A stretch of 64,000 bases of DNA from NCBI RefSeq assembly GCF_000013085.1, contig NC_007643.1, positions 1,473,001-1,537,000 on the forward strand, given 5' to 3'. Shown here piece by piece: positions 7,963 through 17,270 of this stretch (the first letter of the stretch is position 1; each line of letters starts with the position of its first letter). Source of the stretch: Rhodospirillum rubrum ATCC 11170 (lineage in GTDB: Bacteria; Pseudomonadota; Alphaproteobacteria; Rhodospirillales; Rhodospirillaceae). A program made the translations under genes and the position numbers. The notes under the pieces are model-generated. The model worked only from the letters and a program-made list of their open reading frames with translations. It did no database searches and was not told where the DNA came from.

Positions 7963-9081
7963 TCAGAGCGCCGGGCGAGTCAGGCATAAGGTGGTGGTTG
8001 GGTCGAACAGGTGGATCTTTGTGGTGTCATAGGAAAGGTCCAGACGCGCGCCCGGACGGATGGCAAGGGCGCTTTCGGTGCGCACGGCGATGTCCTTGGC
8101 GCAGCCGTCGACCCGCGAGACCAGAATCTGCTCGGGCCCCAGGGCCTCGACGGTTTCGACGGTGAGGCTGAGGCCGGCGGCCAGCGGTCCGGCGCGGCGG
8201 GCATCGGGGTGGAAATCCTCGGGCCGCAGACCAAGCACGACCTCGCGTCCGCTCAAAGGAGCATAGGCGGGCCGATAGGCCGGCGGAATCGGCAGGCGCA
8301 GCGCCCCGGCGACGGCGACCAGATCCTCGCCCACCGCCTCCAGCCGGCCGGGCAGCAGGTTCATCGGTGGCGTCGCCAGGAAGTCGGCGACGAACAGATT
8401 GGCCGGATTGCGATAAACCTCGAGCGGGGCGCCGACCTGCATGATCTCGCCGTCGCGCATGATGCAGATGCGTTGACCCATGGTCATCGCCTCCACCTGA
8501 TCATGGGTGACATGGATCATCGTCGTGCCCAGCCGGCGATGAAGCTTGATCAACTCGGTGCGCATGCTGGCGCGCAGCTTGGCGTCAAGATTGGACAGCG
8601 GTTCATCAAGCAGGAAGGCCTTGGGCTCGCGCACCAGGGCCCGCCCCAGGGCGACGCGCTGGCGCTGCCCCCCCGACAGATGGGCCGGCCGGCGATCGAG
8701 CAGCTGCGACAGCCCGAGGATCTCGCCGACATCCTGGATGCGCCGGGTGATCTCGGCCTCGGGGATATGGCGCAACCGCAGCCCGAAGGCGAGGTTTTTG
8801 CGCACCGACATATGGGGATAGAGCGCGTAGTTCTGAAAGACGATCGCCAGATCGCGCTTGGCCGGATCGAGATCGTTGACCACCGCCCCATCGATCCGCA
8901 CCTCGCCCGAGGTGACGGTTTCCAGCCCGGCGATCATGCGCAGGGTTGTTGATTTGCCGCATCCCGAGGGGCCGAGGAAGATCATGAACTCGCCGTCGGC
9001 GATCTCGAGGTTGATGGCGCGGACCACCGGCGGCGTTGGACCGTAAGCTTTTGACAGGTTACGCAGGTCTATGGATGCCAT
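7963..9081 (-). CDS. Sugar ABC transporter ATP-binding protein (MalK/UgpC type)
   Basis: A 372-residue ATPase. The nucleotide domain (1-235) has Walker A GPSGCGKST, the Q-loop at FQNYALYPHMSV, the signature LSGGQRQRVALGRALV, Walker B AFLLDEPLSNLDAKLR and the switch histidine in HVTHDQVEAMTMG. Residues about 240-370 form the MalK-type TOBE/OB regulatory domain (LGLRPEDF). It energises the two permeases and binding protein encoded upstream on the same strand. It is the last gene of the leftward sugar import operon. Confidence 0.92.
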   Translation of the reverse strand: MASIDLRNLSKAYGPTPPVVRAINLEIADGEFMIFLGPSGCGKSTTLRMIAGLETVTSGEVRIDGAVVNDLDPAKRDLAIVFQNYALYPHMSVRKNLAFGLRLRHIPEAEITRRIQDVGEILGLSQLLDRRPAHLSGGQRQRVALGRALVREPKAFLLDEPLSNLDAKLRASMRTELIKLHRRLGTTMIHVTHDQVEAMTMGQRICIMRDGEIMQVGAPLEVYRNPANLFVADFLATPPMNLLPGRLEAVGEDLVAVAGALRLPIPPAYRPAYAPLSGREVVLGLRPEDFHPDARRAGPLAAGLSLTVETVEALGPEQILVSRVDGCAKDIAVRTESALAIRPGARLDLSYDTTKIHLFDPTTTLCLTRPAL

Positions 9082-9166
9082 GGTCCCTCCCAGGGCCCGG
9101 GCGCGACACGCAGGCGCCCGCGCCGGGCAAATGGTGCAAAGAATCGCCCGGCGAACACGGGACCCG

Positions 9167-10063
9167 TCAGGCCTTGCGCATCAGCCGGTAGAGATAGGCG
9201 GTGATCCCCAGAACCGGGATCAGCAGCAAGCCGGCCATTGCCGTCGCCTGACCAAGGTTGAGGCCGACGAAGGCGGTGCGGTAGATCGAATAGCTGACCA
9301 GATCGGTGGCCGTGCCCGGGCCGCCCCGGGTCATGATGTAGACGAGGTCATAGGTTTTGACGGCGAAGATCATGCGGATCAGCAAGGTGACCAGGATCAC
9401 CCGGCGCATCAGCGGCAAGGTGATGTGCCAGAAGCGCTGGAAGACGCTGGCGCCATCGACGCGGGCCGCCTCATAGGGTTCGGCCGGCAGGGCCGAGAGG
9501 CCGGCGAGCAGCAGGACGATCATGAACGAGACCTGATGCCAGATATCGACGCCGACCAGGGTCCAGAAGGCGACGGTCACATCGCCCAGCCAATTGACCG
9601 GGGAAAGGCCGATCAGGCCGAGGGCGTAATTGGCCACCCCCAGCGTGGGGTGGAGAACCATGCGCCAGACCAGACCGACCACCACCGGATTGATCAGCAA
9701 GGGGCATAACAAGATGGCGTAATAGATCGGCTTGCCCCGCCGCACGCCGTTGAGCATCAGGGCGATGAGAAAGCCGATGGCGAATTCGATGAGAACGACG
9801 GCGACAACGAAGCCGACGGTCAGCCACGAGGCGTGGAGGAATTCCGTGTTGCCCAGGGCCAAGGCGTAATTATCAAGGCCGACGAAGGTGTCGTAGGTGG
9901 GGGCGATCAGCGTGAAATCAAACAGGCTGGTCGCCACCGCCCACAGCAGCGGAAAGGCGATGGTGGCCGCCAGCATAAGCACGCCGGGAAGGGTGAGGAA
10001 CCAGCCGAAACGGCGGTCCGCCCGTTCGAGAGCCGTCATCGGACGATCCGCCGCCCCGCTCAC
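9167..10063 (-). CDS. Sugar ABC transporter permease (MalF-like)
   Basis: A 298-residue inner-membrane protein with six predicted transmembrane helices, the first in GWFLTLPGVLMLAATIAFPLL. The EAA loop, which contacts the ATPase, is visible as EPYEAARVDGASVFQRFWHI. It starts at a GTG that overlaps the stop of the binding-protein gene by 4 bp. It pairs with the second permease at 11377 to form the membrane channel. Confidence 0.92.
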   Translation of the reverse strand: MSGAADRPMTALERADRRFGWFLTLPGVLMLAATIAFPLLWAVATSLFDFTLIAPTYDTFVGLDNYALALGNTEFLHASWLTVGFVVAVVLIEFAIGFLIALMLNGVRRGKPIYYAILLCPLLINPVVVGLVWRMVLHPTLGVANYALGLIGLSPVNWLGDVTVAFWTLVGVDIWHQVSFMIVLLLAGLSALPAEPYEAARVDGASVFQRFWHITLPLMRRVILVTLLIRMIFAVKTYDLVYIMTRGGPGTATDLVSYSIYRTAFVGLNLGQATAMAGLLLIPVLGITAYLYRLMRKA

Positions 10064-11334
10064 TTTTGCTTCCCGTCCTTGAGGGCGAGGGCGTCGAATT
10101 CGCTGGCGACGGTCGCCAAGGCGGCTTCGGAGGTCTTTTCCTTGGCGACGGCCAGTGACAGTTCCCGGCCAAGGATCTCGACGAACTGCGGGGTATAGGT
10201 GAAGGTCGGGAAGTTGTGGCTGCGCTCAAGCAGGCGCTTCAGGTCGCGGTAATAGGGGTATTTCGCCAGAACCTCGGCATCGTCGAAAACGTCCGAGCGC
10301 GTCGGCGCCCCGCCTTGGAGGGCGCGGGCCTTGGCGATGGGGAAGGACTCGACCCACGACAGGAATTTCCAGGCGGCATCGGGATTGGGGCTGGATTTGG
10401 GAATACCCCAGCCCCAGGCGCCGTTCAGGCTGCCGCTTGTCTCGGGCGTGACTCCGGGAACGGGCAGGATCTCGGCCTTGCCGACCACCGAGGACTGGCT
10501 GGGATTATCGAGCGAGGTGCGGAAAAAGTTATAGGTGATGTAGCTGTAGGCCTTGCCCTGGGCCATGACGTTGAAGGCCTCGTCGAAGCTGAAGCTGGCC
10601 GAGCCCAGGGGGCCGTATTTGTCGATCGACTCGATGTACTGGTCGAGGGCGGCCTTGGCCTCGGGGCTGTTCAGGGTCGATTTCCAATTGGCGTCATGGA
10701 AGCTGCCGCCATTGGCGAACAGGTAGTTCGACCATTCCATGGCGATCGGATCGGGGCGCAAGCCCTGGTTGACCACGCCGTTGAAGCCGTCCTTGGTGAA
10801 GAAGGCCACCTGTTTGCGGTATTCGTCCCAGGTTTCGGGGGCGCGCAAGGGGGCGTTGTTGGCCGCCTCATAGGCCTTCTGATTGGCCGGATCGGTCAGC
10901 AGATCGGTGCGATAGGTCAAGCCCATGGCGTAATTATAGAAGGGCAGCATATAGGTCGTGCCGTCGACCTTGCCGACCAGATCCATCAGCGCCGGGATAT
11001 AGGGCGCCGTATCGAAGTGATCGGCGCCGATGCGCTCGTCCAGCGGCTGAAGCCAGCCGGCCTTGATGAACTCGCCGACCCAATAAAAGTCGACGACGAT
11101 CGCCGAATAGCCGCCTTTGCGCGAGACCAACTGGGGAACCAGCTTGGTGTGCATTTCGGCGTAATTCACCACCTCCAGATTGACGGTGATGCCGGTGGCT
11201 TTTTCGAAGTCCGGGACCAGCGTTTTGACGTACTGGGTGTCAGGGACGCTTTCCATGAGAATGGTGATGGTTTCTGCTCTCGCAGTAGTTGCAATCAAGG
11301 CGGACGCACAGAGGCCATAAACCAGGTATCGCAT
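10060..11334 (-). CDS. Extracellular sugar-binding protein of the ABC importer
   Basis: A 424-residue family-1 solute-binding protein with a Sec signal peptide (MRYLVYGLCASALIATTARA, cleavage about residue 20). The mature part shows the typical pattern VPDFEKATGITVNLEVVNY. The ATG at 11334 is preferred over a TTG 15 nt upstream because GGGGAG precedes it at good distance. Clustering with polyol-type catabolic genes (SDR, FGGY kinase) suggests a polyol, pentose or sugar-alcohol ligand, but the sequence does not reveal which. Confidence 0.9.
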   Translation of the reverse strand: MRYLVYGLCASALIATTARAETITILMESVPDTQYVKTLVPDFEKATGITVNLEVVNYAEMHTKLVPQLVSRKGGYSAIVVDFYWVGEFIKAGWLQPLDERIGADHFDTAPYIPALMDLVGKVDGTTYMLPFYNYAMGLTYRTDLLTDPANQKAYEAANNAPLRAPETWDEYRKQVAFFTKDGFNGVVNQGLRPDPIAMEWSNYLFANGGSFHDANWKSTLNSPEAKAALDQYIESIDKYGPLGSASFSFDEAFNVMAQGKAYSYITYNFFRTSLDNPSQSSVVGKAEILPVPGVTPETSGSLNGAWGWGIPKSSPNPDAAWKFLSWVESFPIAKARALQGGAPTRSDVFDDAEVLAKYPYYRDLKRLLERSHNFPTFTYTPQFVEILGRELSLAVAKEKTSEAALATVASEFDALALKDGKQK

Positions 11335-11376
11335 CTTCGCACTCCCCAATGAGACGGATGACGAAACGACGGCAGG

Positions 11377-12186
11377 CTACTTCAGGGCTCCCAGGGAAAG
11401 CCCCTTGATCAGGTACTTCCGCAATAATGGCAGGAGGATGAGGACGGGCGCCAGCGCTAGTAGCGCTGCGGCGGCGAGCGAGGCGATTTCGACGCCGGCG
11501 TGGGTTTCAAGCCCGGCCAGACCGACGGGCAGCGTCTGGCTGGAATAATCGCCAAGGACCAGGGCGTAGAGAAACTCGTTCCAGCTCAGGATGAAGCCGA
11601 GCAGGGCGGCGGCCAGGATGCCGGGGGCGGCGACGGGCAGGGCGATGCGGACCAGAGCCTGCAAGCGGCTGGCGCCATCGACCCGGGCGGCTTCTTCAAG
11701 CGAGCGGATGTCGCCTTCGAAGAAGCTGGTCATCATCCAGGCCATGAACGGCAGATTGAGCGCGACATGGGCGACGATGATGGCGATGCGGCCATCCAGG
11801 CTGAGCACGGTGCCAAACAGCATGAACATCGGCAGAACCAGGATGATCGGCGGCAGCATCTGGCCGGCCAGAACGCCGATCCACAAGACCGGGCCGCCGG
11901 TGCGGAAGCGGGCGCTGGCATAGGCCATGGTGGCGGCGGCGGGCAGGGATATCAGGGTCGCCGCCAGGGCGACGGTCATCGAATTGGTGAACCAACCGGC
12001 GAAGGAATAATCCTGGAAGACGGCGAGGTAGTTTTCAAAGGTCAGGGCGCTGAATTCGGGGGGCAGGCGGTAGGCGGTGCGTTTGTCGGTCAGGCTGACG
12101 CGCAGCACCCAGAGCAAGGGAACAAGGATGACCGCCGAGAAGGTCACCAAGATGAGATGGGGGAGCAGGGAACGAAGACGCCTCAT
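11377..12186 (-). CDS. Carbohydrate ABC transporter permease (MalG-like)
   Basis: A 269-residue membrane protein with six predicted helices and the EAA loop SLEEAARVDGASRLQALVRI. It begins with a hydrophobic anchor (LLPHLILVTFSAVILVPLLW). Gene order binding protein, permease and ATPase downstream and an SDR gene upstream on the same strand define one operon. Confidence 0.92.
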   Translation of the reverse strand: MRRLRSLLPHLILVTFSAVILVPLLWVLRVSLTDKRTAYRLPPEFSALTFENYLAVFQDYSFAGWFTNSMTVALAATLISLPAAATMAYASARFRTGGPVLWIGVLAGQMLPPIILVLPMFMLFGTVLSLDGRIAIIVAHVALNLPFMAWMMTSFFEGDIRSLEEAARVDGASRLQALVRIALPVAAPGILAAALLGFILSWNEFLYALVLGDYSSQTLPVGLAGLETHAGVEIASLAAAALLALAPVLILLPLLRKYLIKGLSLGALK

Positions 12187-12290
12187 CGGCGGTGACCTTT
12201 CCTGATCTTTCGGGGCCTGATCGCACCGATCGCTCGGCTCAGTCTAATCCAACCTCTCCGTGATCATCCTTTTTTGATCGCTCCCCGCGC

Positions 12291-13073
12291 TTAATCCATT
12301 TTGATTCCACCGGTCACATTGATGCCCTGGCCGGTCATGAAGCGCGACAGATCCGAGGCGAGGAACAAGATGACATCGGCCACATCCTCGGGCTCCTCGA
12401 TCCGGCCGAGCGGGGTCAGGGCGACGTATTCCTTGCGAACATCCTCGGGCGTCATGCCGCGCAATTCGCCTTCCCAGATGATTTCACGGTCTTGCATGGG
12501 CGTGCGCACGAAGCCCGGGCAGACGGCGTTGACGCGGATGCCCTCGGGCGCCAGCTCGCGGGCCAGCGACTGGGTCCAGCCGAGCACGGCGAATTTGCTG
12601 GCGGCGTAATGGGCCAGCAGGGGGGCGCCGACCTTGGCGGCCAGCGAGGCGGTGTTGACGATCACCCCCTTGCGCCCCGTCGCCAGGAAATGGCGGACGA
12701 CCAGTTGGTTGGCGAGGAAAACCCCCTTGGCGTTGACATCGAAATTGAAGGCCCAGTCCTCGTCGGTCAGCTCGACCGCCTTGCGCATCGACGACACCCC
12801 GGCATTGGCCACCAGGATGTCGATGCCGCCGCACGAGGCGATGGCACGGTCGACACAGGTTTGCATCGATGTGCGATCGCGAACATCGACGGGCAGGCCC
12901 AGCACATCGCCGCCCATGGCCTCGGCGGCGCGTTCCGCCGCCATCTGGTCGAGGTCGGCGATCACCACCCGGGCTCCCGCCCCGTACAGAGCGCGGGCGG
13001 CGGCGCGGCCGATGCCGTTGGCCCCCCCCGTCACCAGCGCGACCTTGTCACGCAGCAGTCCCTGAACGCCCAT
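12291..13073 (-). CDS. Short-chain dehydrogenase/reductase (polyol dehydrogenase candidate)
   Basis: A 260-residue classical SDR. TGGANGIG is the cofactor glycine motif, IADLD at the end of the second strand suggests NAD preference, NAG follows, and the catalytic set includes the serine of VNTASLAAK and YAASK. The ATG at 13073 with upstream GGAAAGG is preferred; the longer frame to 13169 crosses the promoter region. First gene of the import operon and divergent from the DeoR regulator, it probably oxidises the imported polyol or sugar. Confidence 0.88.
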   Translation of the reverse strand: MGVQGLLRDKVALVTGGANGIGRAAARALYGAGARVVIADLDQMAAERAAEAMGGDVLGLPVDVRDRTSMQTCVDRAIASCGGIDILVANAGVSSMRKAVELTDEDWAFNFDVNAKGVFLANQLVVRHFLATGRKGVIVNTASLAAKVGAPLLAHYAASKFAVLGWTQSLARELAPEGIRVNAVCPGFVRTPMQDREIIWEGELRGMTPEDVRKEYVALTPLGRIEEPEDVADVILFLASDLSRFMTGQGINVTGGIKMD

Positions 13074-13177
13074 CGCTCGCCCTTTCCGGTTCGATCCATC
13101 GCCCACCAGGGTCCCACCGCCGTGGGCGGGACCGTCGATCACCGTCCCATGTTTGCGAACCAAATGCAATCTTCCAA

Positions 13178-13211
13178 GTTCGATTTTGTTCTGCTATGTT
13201 TGATATCGAAC
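13178..13211. promoter_or_regulatory. Inverted repeat in the SDR/deoR divergent promoter
   Basis: GTTCGATTTTG (13178-13188) faces TTTGATATCGAAC (13199-13211), whose complement starts GTTCGATATC. A further TTTGCGAAC lies at 13152-13160. TTCG-type repeats are common DeoR-family operators, so this is a candidate site for the adjacent regulator and could control both directions. Confidence 0.45.
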
Positions 13212-13266
13212 AGATGCGGGGCTTATCGAGCCGACGTGTGAGGATAAACGATCACAGGGGGACGAT

Positions 13267-14124
13267 GTGGATAAGGGGTCCGAGGAACTGCAAGGTCAGG
13301 ATGGCGGGCAGGGACGGCGCCCCGGCGCGGCGCGGCGCGCCGCGGTTCAAGAAGTTTTGCAAGAAAGCGGCTATGCCACCGTCGCCGATCTCGCCCGCCG
13401 GCTTGAGGTCTCGGAGATGACGATCCGCCGCGATCTTTCGGTGATGGAAGAGGACGGCGCCGTGGTGCGCACCCATGGTGGGGCGCTGTCGGTCAGCGTC
13501 GAGCGCGAAGGGGCCTTCGACCGCGAAGAGCCGGCCTTCGAGCAACGCCGCCGCCAGCGCGCCGATGTCAAGCAACGCATCGCCCAGGCTGCGGCCAGAT
13601 TGGCCTATCCGCGCGGCATCATCGGCCTCGATTCGGGGACCTCGTCGCTGGCCCTGGCCGAAGAGCTGGCCCAAGAATCCGATCTTCGCGTGTTCACCAA
13701 TAATATACGGGCGTCTACGGCCCTGGTTGAATCGAGGAATTTGGTCTACCTGCTTGGTGGGCAAGTTCGCCATCCTGAAATGTCGGTCATCGGGCCGATG
13801 ACGGTCAATCAGATCAGGGGGTATTACTTCGATCAGTTCTTTGTTGGGTTGTCTGGGTGTGGTCCTGCCGGGATTTTTGATTATTCCCTGGAAGATACCG
13901 AGGTCAAGCAGGCGTTCATCGAACGCTCGGGCACGGTGATCGCGCTGTGCGATTCCAGCAAGTTCGGCCGTCACGCCCTTGCCCAGATCTGTCCCCTCGA
14001 CCGTATCGACATCCTGGTGACCGATGCGCCGCCGCCGCCGCCCTTGGCCCAGGCCCTGGTTTTGGCCGAGGTGCGGGTGATTCTCGCCGACCCCGCCGAG
14101 GGGCCCGACCTGCCGCCCAACTGA
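13267..14124 (+). CDS. DeoR-family transcriptional regulator
   Basis: A 285-residue regulator starting at GTG 13267, with AGGGGG 7 nt upstream (a nearer ATG is out of frame). Residues about 22-80 contain the DeoR helix-turn-helix (GYATVADLARRLEVSEMTIRRDLSVME) followed by GAVVRTHGGAL. Residues 90-260 form the DeoR sensor domain, with the phosphosugar-binding GLDSGTSSLALA and FVGLSGCGPAG motifs. It is the first gene of the rightward operon and divergent from SDR/transport. The effector is expected to be a phosphorylated sugar made by the FGGY kinase. Confidence 0.9.
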   Translation: MDKGSEELQGQDGGQGRRPGAARRAAVQEVLQESGYATVADLARRLEVSEMTIRRDLSVMEEDGAVVRTHGGALSVSVEREGAFDREEPAFEQRRRQRADVKQRIAQAAARLAYPRGIIGLDSGTSSLALAEELAQESDLRVFTNNIRASTALVESRNLVYLLGGQVRHPEMSVIGPMTVNQIRGYYFDQFFVGLSGCGPAGIFDYSLEDTEVKQAFIERSGTVIALCDSSKFGRHALAQICPLDRIDILVTDAPPPPPLAQALVLAEVRVILADPAEGPDLPPN

Positions 14125-14175
14125 CCTTATCGCCGGCCGCCGGCCCGTCGGCGGTTTCCCTGTCTGGAGACGACC

Positions 14176-14979
14176 ATGATTTTTGATTTCCTCGGTCCCC
14201 GTAAAAAAGCGGTTATCGCCATGGCCCATATCGGCGCCTTGCCCGGCACGCCGCTTTATGACGCCGATGGCGGCATGATGAAGCTGATCGACGATGTGGT
14301 CGGCGATATCGAGAAGCTCCAGAAGGGCGGCGTTCACGCCATCATGTTCGGCAACGAGAATGATCGGCCCTATCAGTTCGAGGCGCCGATCGCCAGCGTC
14401 GCGGCGATGACCGCGATCATCAGCGCGGTGCGGCCGATGCTCAGCGTGCCCTTTGGCGTCAACTACCTGTGGGATCCGGCGGCTTCGGTCGCCATCGCGG
14501 TTGCCACCGGCGCCTCCTTCGCCCGCGAGATCTTCACTGGGGTTTTCGCCTCCGACATGGGCGTGTGGTCGCCCAATGCCGCCGAGGCCCTGCGCCTGCG
14601 CCGCAATCTGCACCGCCCCGATCTGAAGCTGTTGTTCAACATCAATGCCGAATTCGCCTCCTCGCTTGATAGCCGGAGCATCGGCTTGCGGGCGCGCAGC
14701 GCCATCTTCTCGTCGCTGGCCGATGCCATCTTGGTCTCGGGTCCGCTGACCGGTCAGCCGGCCCAGGCCTCGGATCTGCGCGAGGTCCGCGAGGCGATTG
14801 GTACCGAGGTGCCGCTGTTTGCCAATACGGGCGTGCGTTTGGAGAACGTCGACGATGTGCTGTCGATCGCCGATGGCTGCGTGATCGGCACCCATTTCAA
14901 GGTTGACGGCTCGACCTGGAATCGGGTGGACGGGGGGCGCGTCTCGCGCTTCATGGACAAGGTCGCGACCCTGGTCTGA
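14176..14979 (+). CDS. BtpA/SgcQ family protein
   Basis: A 267-residue TIM-barrel-like protein. MAHIGALPGTPLYD near the N-terminus and GVNYLWDPAASVAIAVATGA in the middle are characteristic of the BtpA family, as is the late VRLENVDDVLSIADGCVIGTHFK. BtpA was named for photosystem I biogenesis in cyanobacteria, but most bacterial members, such as SgcQ, sit in sugar clusters and are probably aldolase- or epimerase-like enzymes. Here it lies between a DeoR regulator and a sugar kinase, so a metabolic role is more likely. No assigned reaction. Confidence 0.88.
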   Translation: MIFDFLGPRKKAVIAMAHIGALPGTPLYDADGGMMKLIDDVVGDIEKLQKGGVHAIMFGNENDRPYQFEAPIASVAAMTAIISAVRPMLSVPFGVNYLWDPAASVAIAVATGASFAREIFTGVFASDMGVWSPNAAEALRLRRNLHRPDLKLLFNINAEFASSLDSRSIGLRARSAIFSSLADAILVSGPLTGQPAQASDLREVREAIGTEVPLFANTGVRLENVDDVLSIADGCVIGTHFKVDGSTWNRVDGGRVSRFMDKVATLV

Positions 14980-15037
14980 CCCGCGCCCCGGCGCCGCCGT
15001 CTGGAGGTCCTTCTGGGGGCCCTTCTGGAGAATTGTC

Positions 15038-16543
15038 ATGTCCGCTGCCCAAGGTCGTCAGGTGATCGGTCTCGATATCGGGACCACCTCGACCATCGCC
15101 ATCCTGGTCCGCCTGCCCGATACCGTGGTCGCCGTCGCCTCGCGGCCGACCACCTTGTCTTCGCCCCATCCCGGATGGGCCGAGGAGGATCCGGCCCAAT
15201 GGTGGGACAACGCCCGCGCCGTGCTCGCCGAATTGAAGACGACGGCCGGCGAAAGCGACTGGCGGCCCGGCGGGATCTGCGTGACCGGCATGTTACCCGC
15301 CGTGGTGCTGCTCGACGACCGGGGCGCGGTGCTCCGCCCGTCGATCCAGCAAAGCGACGGGCGTTGTGGCGACGAGGTGGCCGAATTGCGGGCCGAGGTC
15401 GATAGCGAGGCCTTTCTCGCCCGCACCGGCAACGGCGTGACCCAACAATTGGTCACCGCCAAGCTGCGCTGGATCGAGCGTCACGAGCCGGCGGTTTTTG
15501 GCGCCATCGCCACCGTCTGCGGCTCTTACGATTACATCAACATGCTGCTGACCGGGGAGCGGGTCGTTGACCGCAACTGGGCCCTGGAAGGCGGCTTCAT
15601 CGATCTTGCGAGCGGCACCGTCGAAGCCGATCTGGTGGCGCTCGCCCATATCCCCCCCTCGGCCGTGCCGCCTGCCCACCCCACCCATAGGGTGCTGGGG
15701 GCGGTCACCGCCGAGGCCGCCGCCCTGACCGGCCTGCCCACCGGCCTCCCGGTGTACGGCGGGGCGGCGGACCACATCGCCTCGGCCCTGGCCGCTGGCA
15801 TCACCCGGCCCGGCGATGTGCTTTTGAAGTTCGGCGGCGCCGGCGACATCATCGTCGCTTCGGCCACCGCCAAAAGCGATCCCCGGCTTTACCTGGATTA
15901 CCACCTTGTGCCCGGGCTCTATGCCCCCAACGGCTGCATGGCGGCGACCGGTTCGGCGCTGAACTGGCTGGCCAAGCTGCTGGCCCCCGAAGCCGGCGAG
16001 GCGGCCCATGCCCAGCTTGATGCCCTGGCGGCCGAGGTGCCGGCCGGAGCCGATGGTCTGGTCTGTCTGCCCTATTTCCTGGGCGAGAAAACGCCGATCC
16101 ATGATCCCTTCGCCTCGGGAACCTTCACTGGGCTTAGCCTCAGCCATACCCGGGGCCATCTGTGGCGTGCCCTGCTGGAAGCCGTGGCCCTGGCCTTTCG
16201 CCACCATGTCGCGGTTTTGGACGATATCGGCCACGCCCCGCAGCGCTTCTTCGCCTCCGATGGCGGCACGCGCAGCCGGGTGTGGATGGGGATCATGGCC
16301 GATGTTTTGCAGCGGCCCGTCCAGCTTCTGGCCAATCCTTTGGGCTCGGCGGTCGGGGCGGCCTGGGTTGCGGCGATCGGCGGCGGTGACGATCTAGGGT
16401 GGGACGACGTGACGGCTTTGGTGCGCACGGGCGAGAAAATAACACCCGATCCGGCCAAGGCCGAGGTTTATGATCGCCTGTACCGGGACTTCTCGGCCCT
16501 TTATGCCACTCTTCATCCCTTCTTTCATCGGAGTAGACCATGA
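15038..16543 (+). CDS. FGGY-family carbohydrate kinase
   Basis: A 501-residue kinase. The N-terminal phosphate loop IGLDIGTTSTIAILV and the second-domain GGAADHIASALAAG, FGGAGDIIVAS and FFASDGGTRSRVWMGIMADV mark the ATPase fold and the FGGY C-terminal domain. The ATG at 15038 follows GGAG at 7 nt. It should phosphorylate the sugar or ketose produced by the SDR. Substrate unknown; the xylulose, ribulose and erythritol kinases are all in this family. Its stop overlaps the next start by 4 bp. Confidence 0.9.
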   Translation: MSAAQGRQVIGLDIGTTSTIAILVRLPDTVVAVASRPTTLSSPHPGWAEEDPAQWWDNARAVLAELKTTAGESDWRPGGICVTGMLPAVVLLDDRGAVLRPSIQQSDGRCGDEVAELRAEVDSEAFLARTGNGVTQQLVTAKLRWIERHEPAVFGAIATVCGSYDYINMLLTGERVVDRNWALEGGFIDLASGTVEADLVALAHIPPSAVPPAHPTHRVLGAVTAEAAALTGLPTGLPVYGGAADHIASALAAGITRPGDVLLKFGGAGDIIVASATAKSDPRLYLDYHLVPGLYAPNGCMAATGSALNWLAKLLAPEAGEAAHAQLDALAAEVPAGADGLVCLPYFLGEKTPIHDPFASGTFTGLSLSHTRGHLWRALLEAVALAFRHHVAVLDDIGHAPQRFFASDGGTRSRVWMGIMADVLQRPVQLLANPLGSAVGAAWVAAIGGGDDLGWDDVTALVRTGEKITPDPAKAEVYDRLYRDFSALYATLHPFFHRSRP

Positions 16544-17187
16544 CGCCTCCCAAGGCCATCGCCTGGGATATCGACGGAACCCTGATCGATAGCGAACCCA
16601 CCCACCTGCGTGCCCTGATAACCGTTTCCGCCGCCCATGGGGTCGATCTGACCTCGGGCCCCGAGGATCGCTTCCTGGGCGTGCATATGGCCGATGTCTG
16701 GACGCTTTTGCGCCCCCGCTATACCGGGGGGCTGACTTACGAGCGGTGGCTGGCCGAGATCATCGCCTGTTATGGTGACGACCGCGCCACCTTGGCGCCG
16801 ATGCCGGGCGCGCTCGATACCGTGGCCGCCTTCGCCGCCGCCGGCATTCCCCAGGCCTGCGTGTCGAATTCCCTGCGCGAGATCGTCGACGCCAATCTGG
16901 CCGTTCTCGGCATCGCCCCGCAGCTCGCCTTTTCGCTGTCGTTTGAGGACGTGCCGGCGGGCAAGCCCGATCCCGCCCCCTATCGGCTGGCCGCCCGGCG
17001 TTTCGGCGTCGATCCCGCTAGCGTCTGGGCGATCGAAGACAGCCTGACCGGCGCCCGCTCGGCCCTGGATGCCGGGCTGACCCTGTTCCTGCTCGGCGAC
17101 CACCCCGGCCGCCCCATCCCCCCGGGCGCCATCCGCATCTCCTCGGTCAGCGAGGTGCTGACGGCCTTTCAGAAGCTGGCGGCTTAA
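16540..17187 (+). CDS. HAD-superfamily phosphatase (beta-phosphoglucomutase-like)
   Basis: A 215-residue HAD hydrolase. Motif I is WDIDGTLIDSEPTH with both catalytic aspartates, motif II is the serine in CVSNSLRE, motif III the lysine in AGKPDPAPY and motif IV IEDSLTGARSA. The cap is the small helical type. It is translationally coupled to the kinase (ATGA overlap). It could dephosphorylate or isomerise a sugar phosphate intermediate, or remove an inhibitory by-product. Confidence 0.88.
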   Translation: MTPPKAIAWDIDGTLIDSEPTHLRALITVSAAHGVDLTSGPEDRFLGVHMADVWTLLRPRYTGGLTYERWLAEIIACYGDDRATLAPMPGALDTVAAFAAAGIPQACVSNSLREIVDANLAVLGIAPQLAFSLSFEDVPAGKPDPAPYRLAARRFGVDPASVWAIEDSLTGARSALDAGLTLFLLGDHPGRPIPPGAIRISSVSEVLTAFQKLAA

Positions 17188-17270
17188 AGGAAAGGCTCGG
17201 TGAGCAAGCCGTTGTCCCTAAGGGAGCGCAAGGGTAGAATTCCATAGCTCTTGGTAGAATGGTGGCGATG

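Noticed and set aside
13252-15039. 595-codon minus-strand frame covering deoR and btpA
   Set aside because: Antisense shadow of two convincing plus-strand genes with clear DeoR and BtpA motifs.
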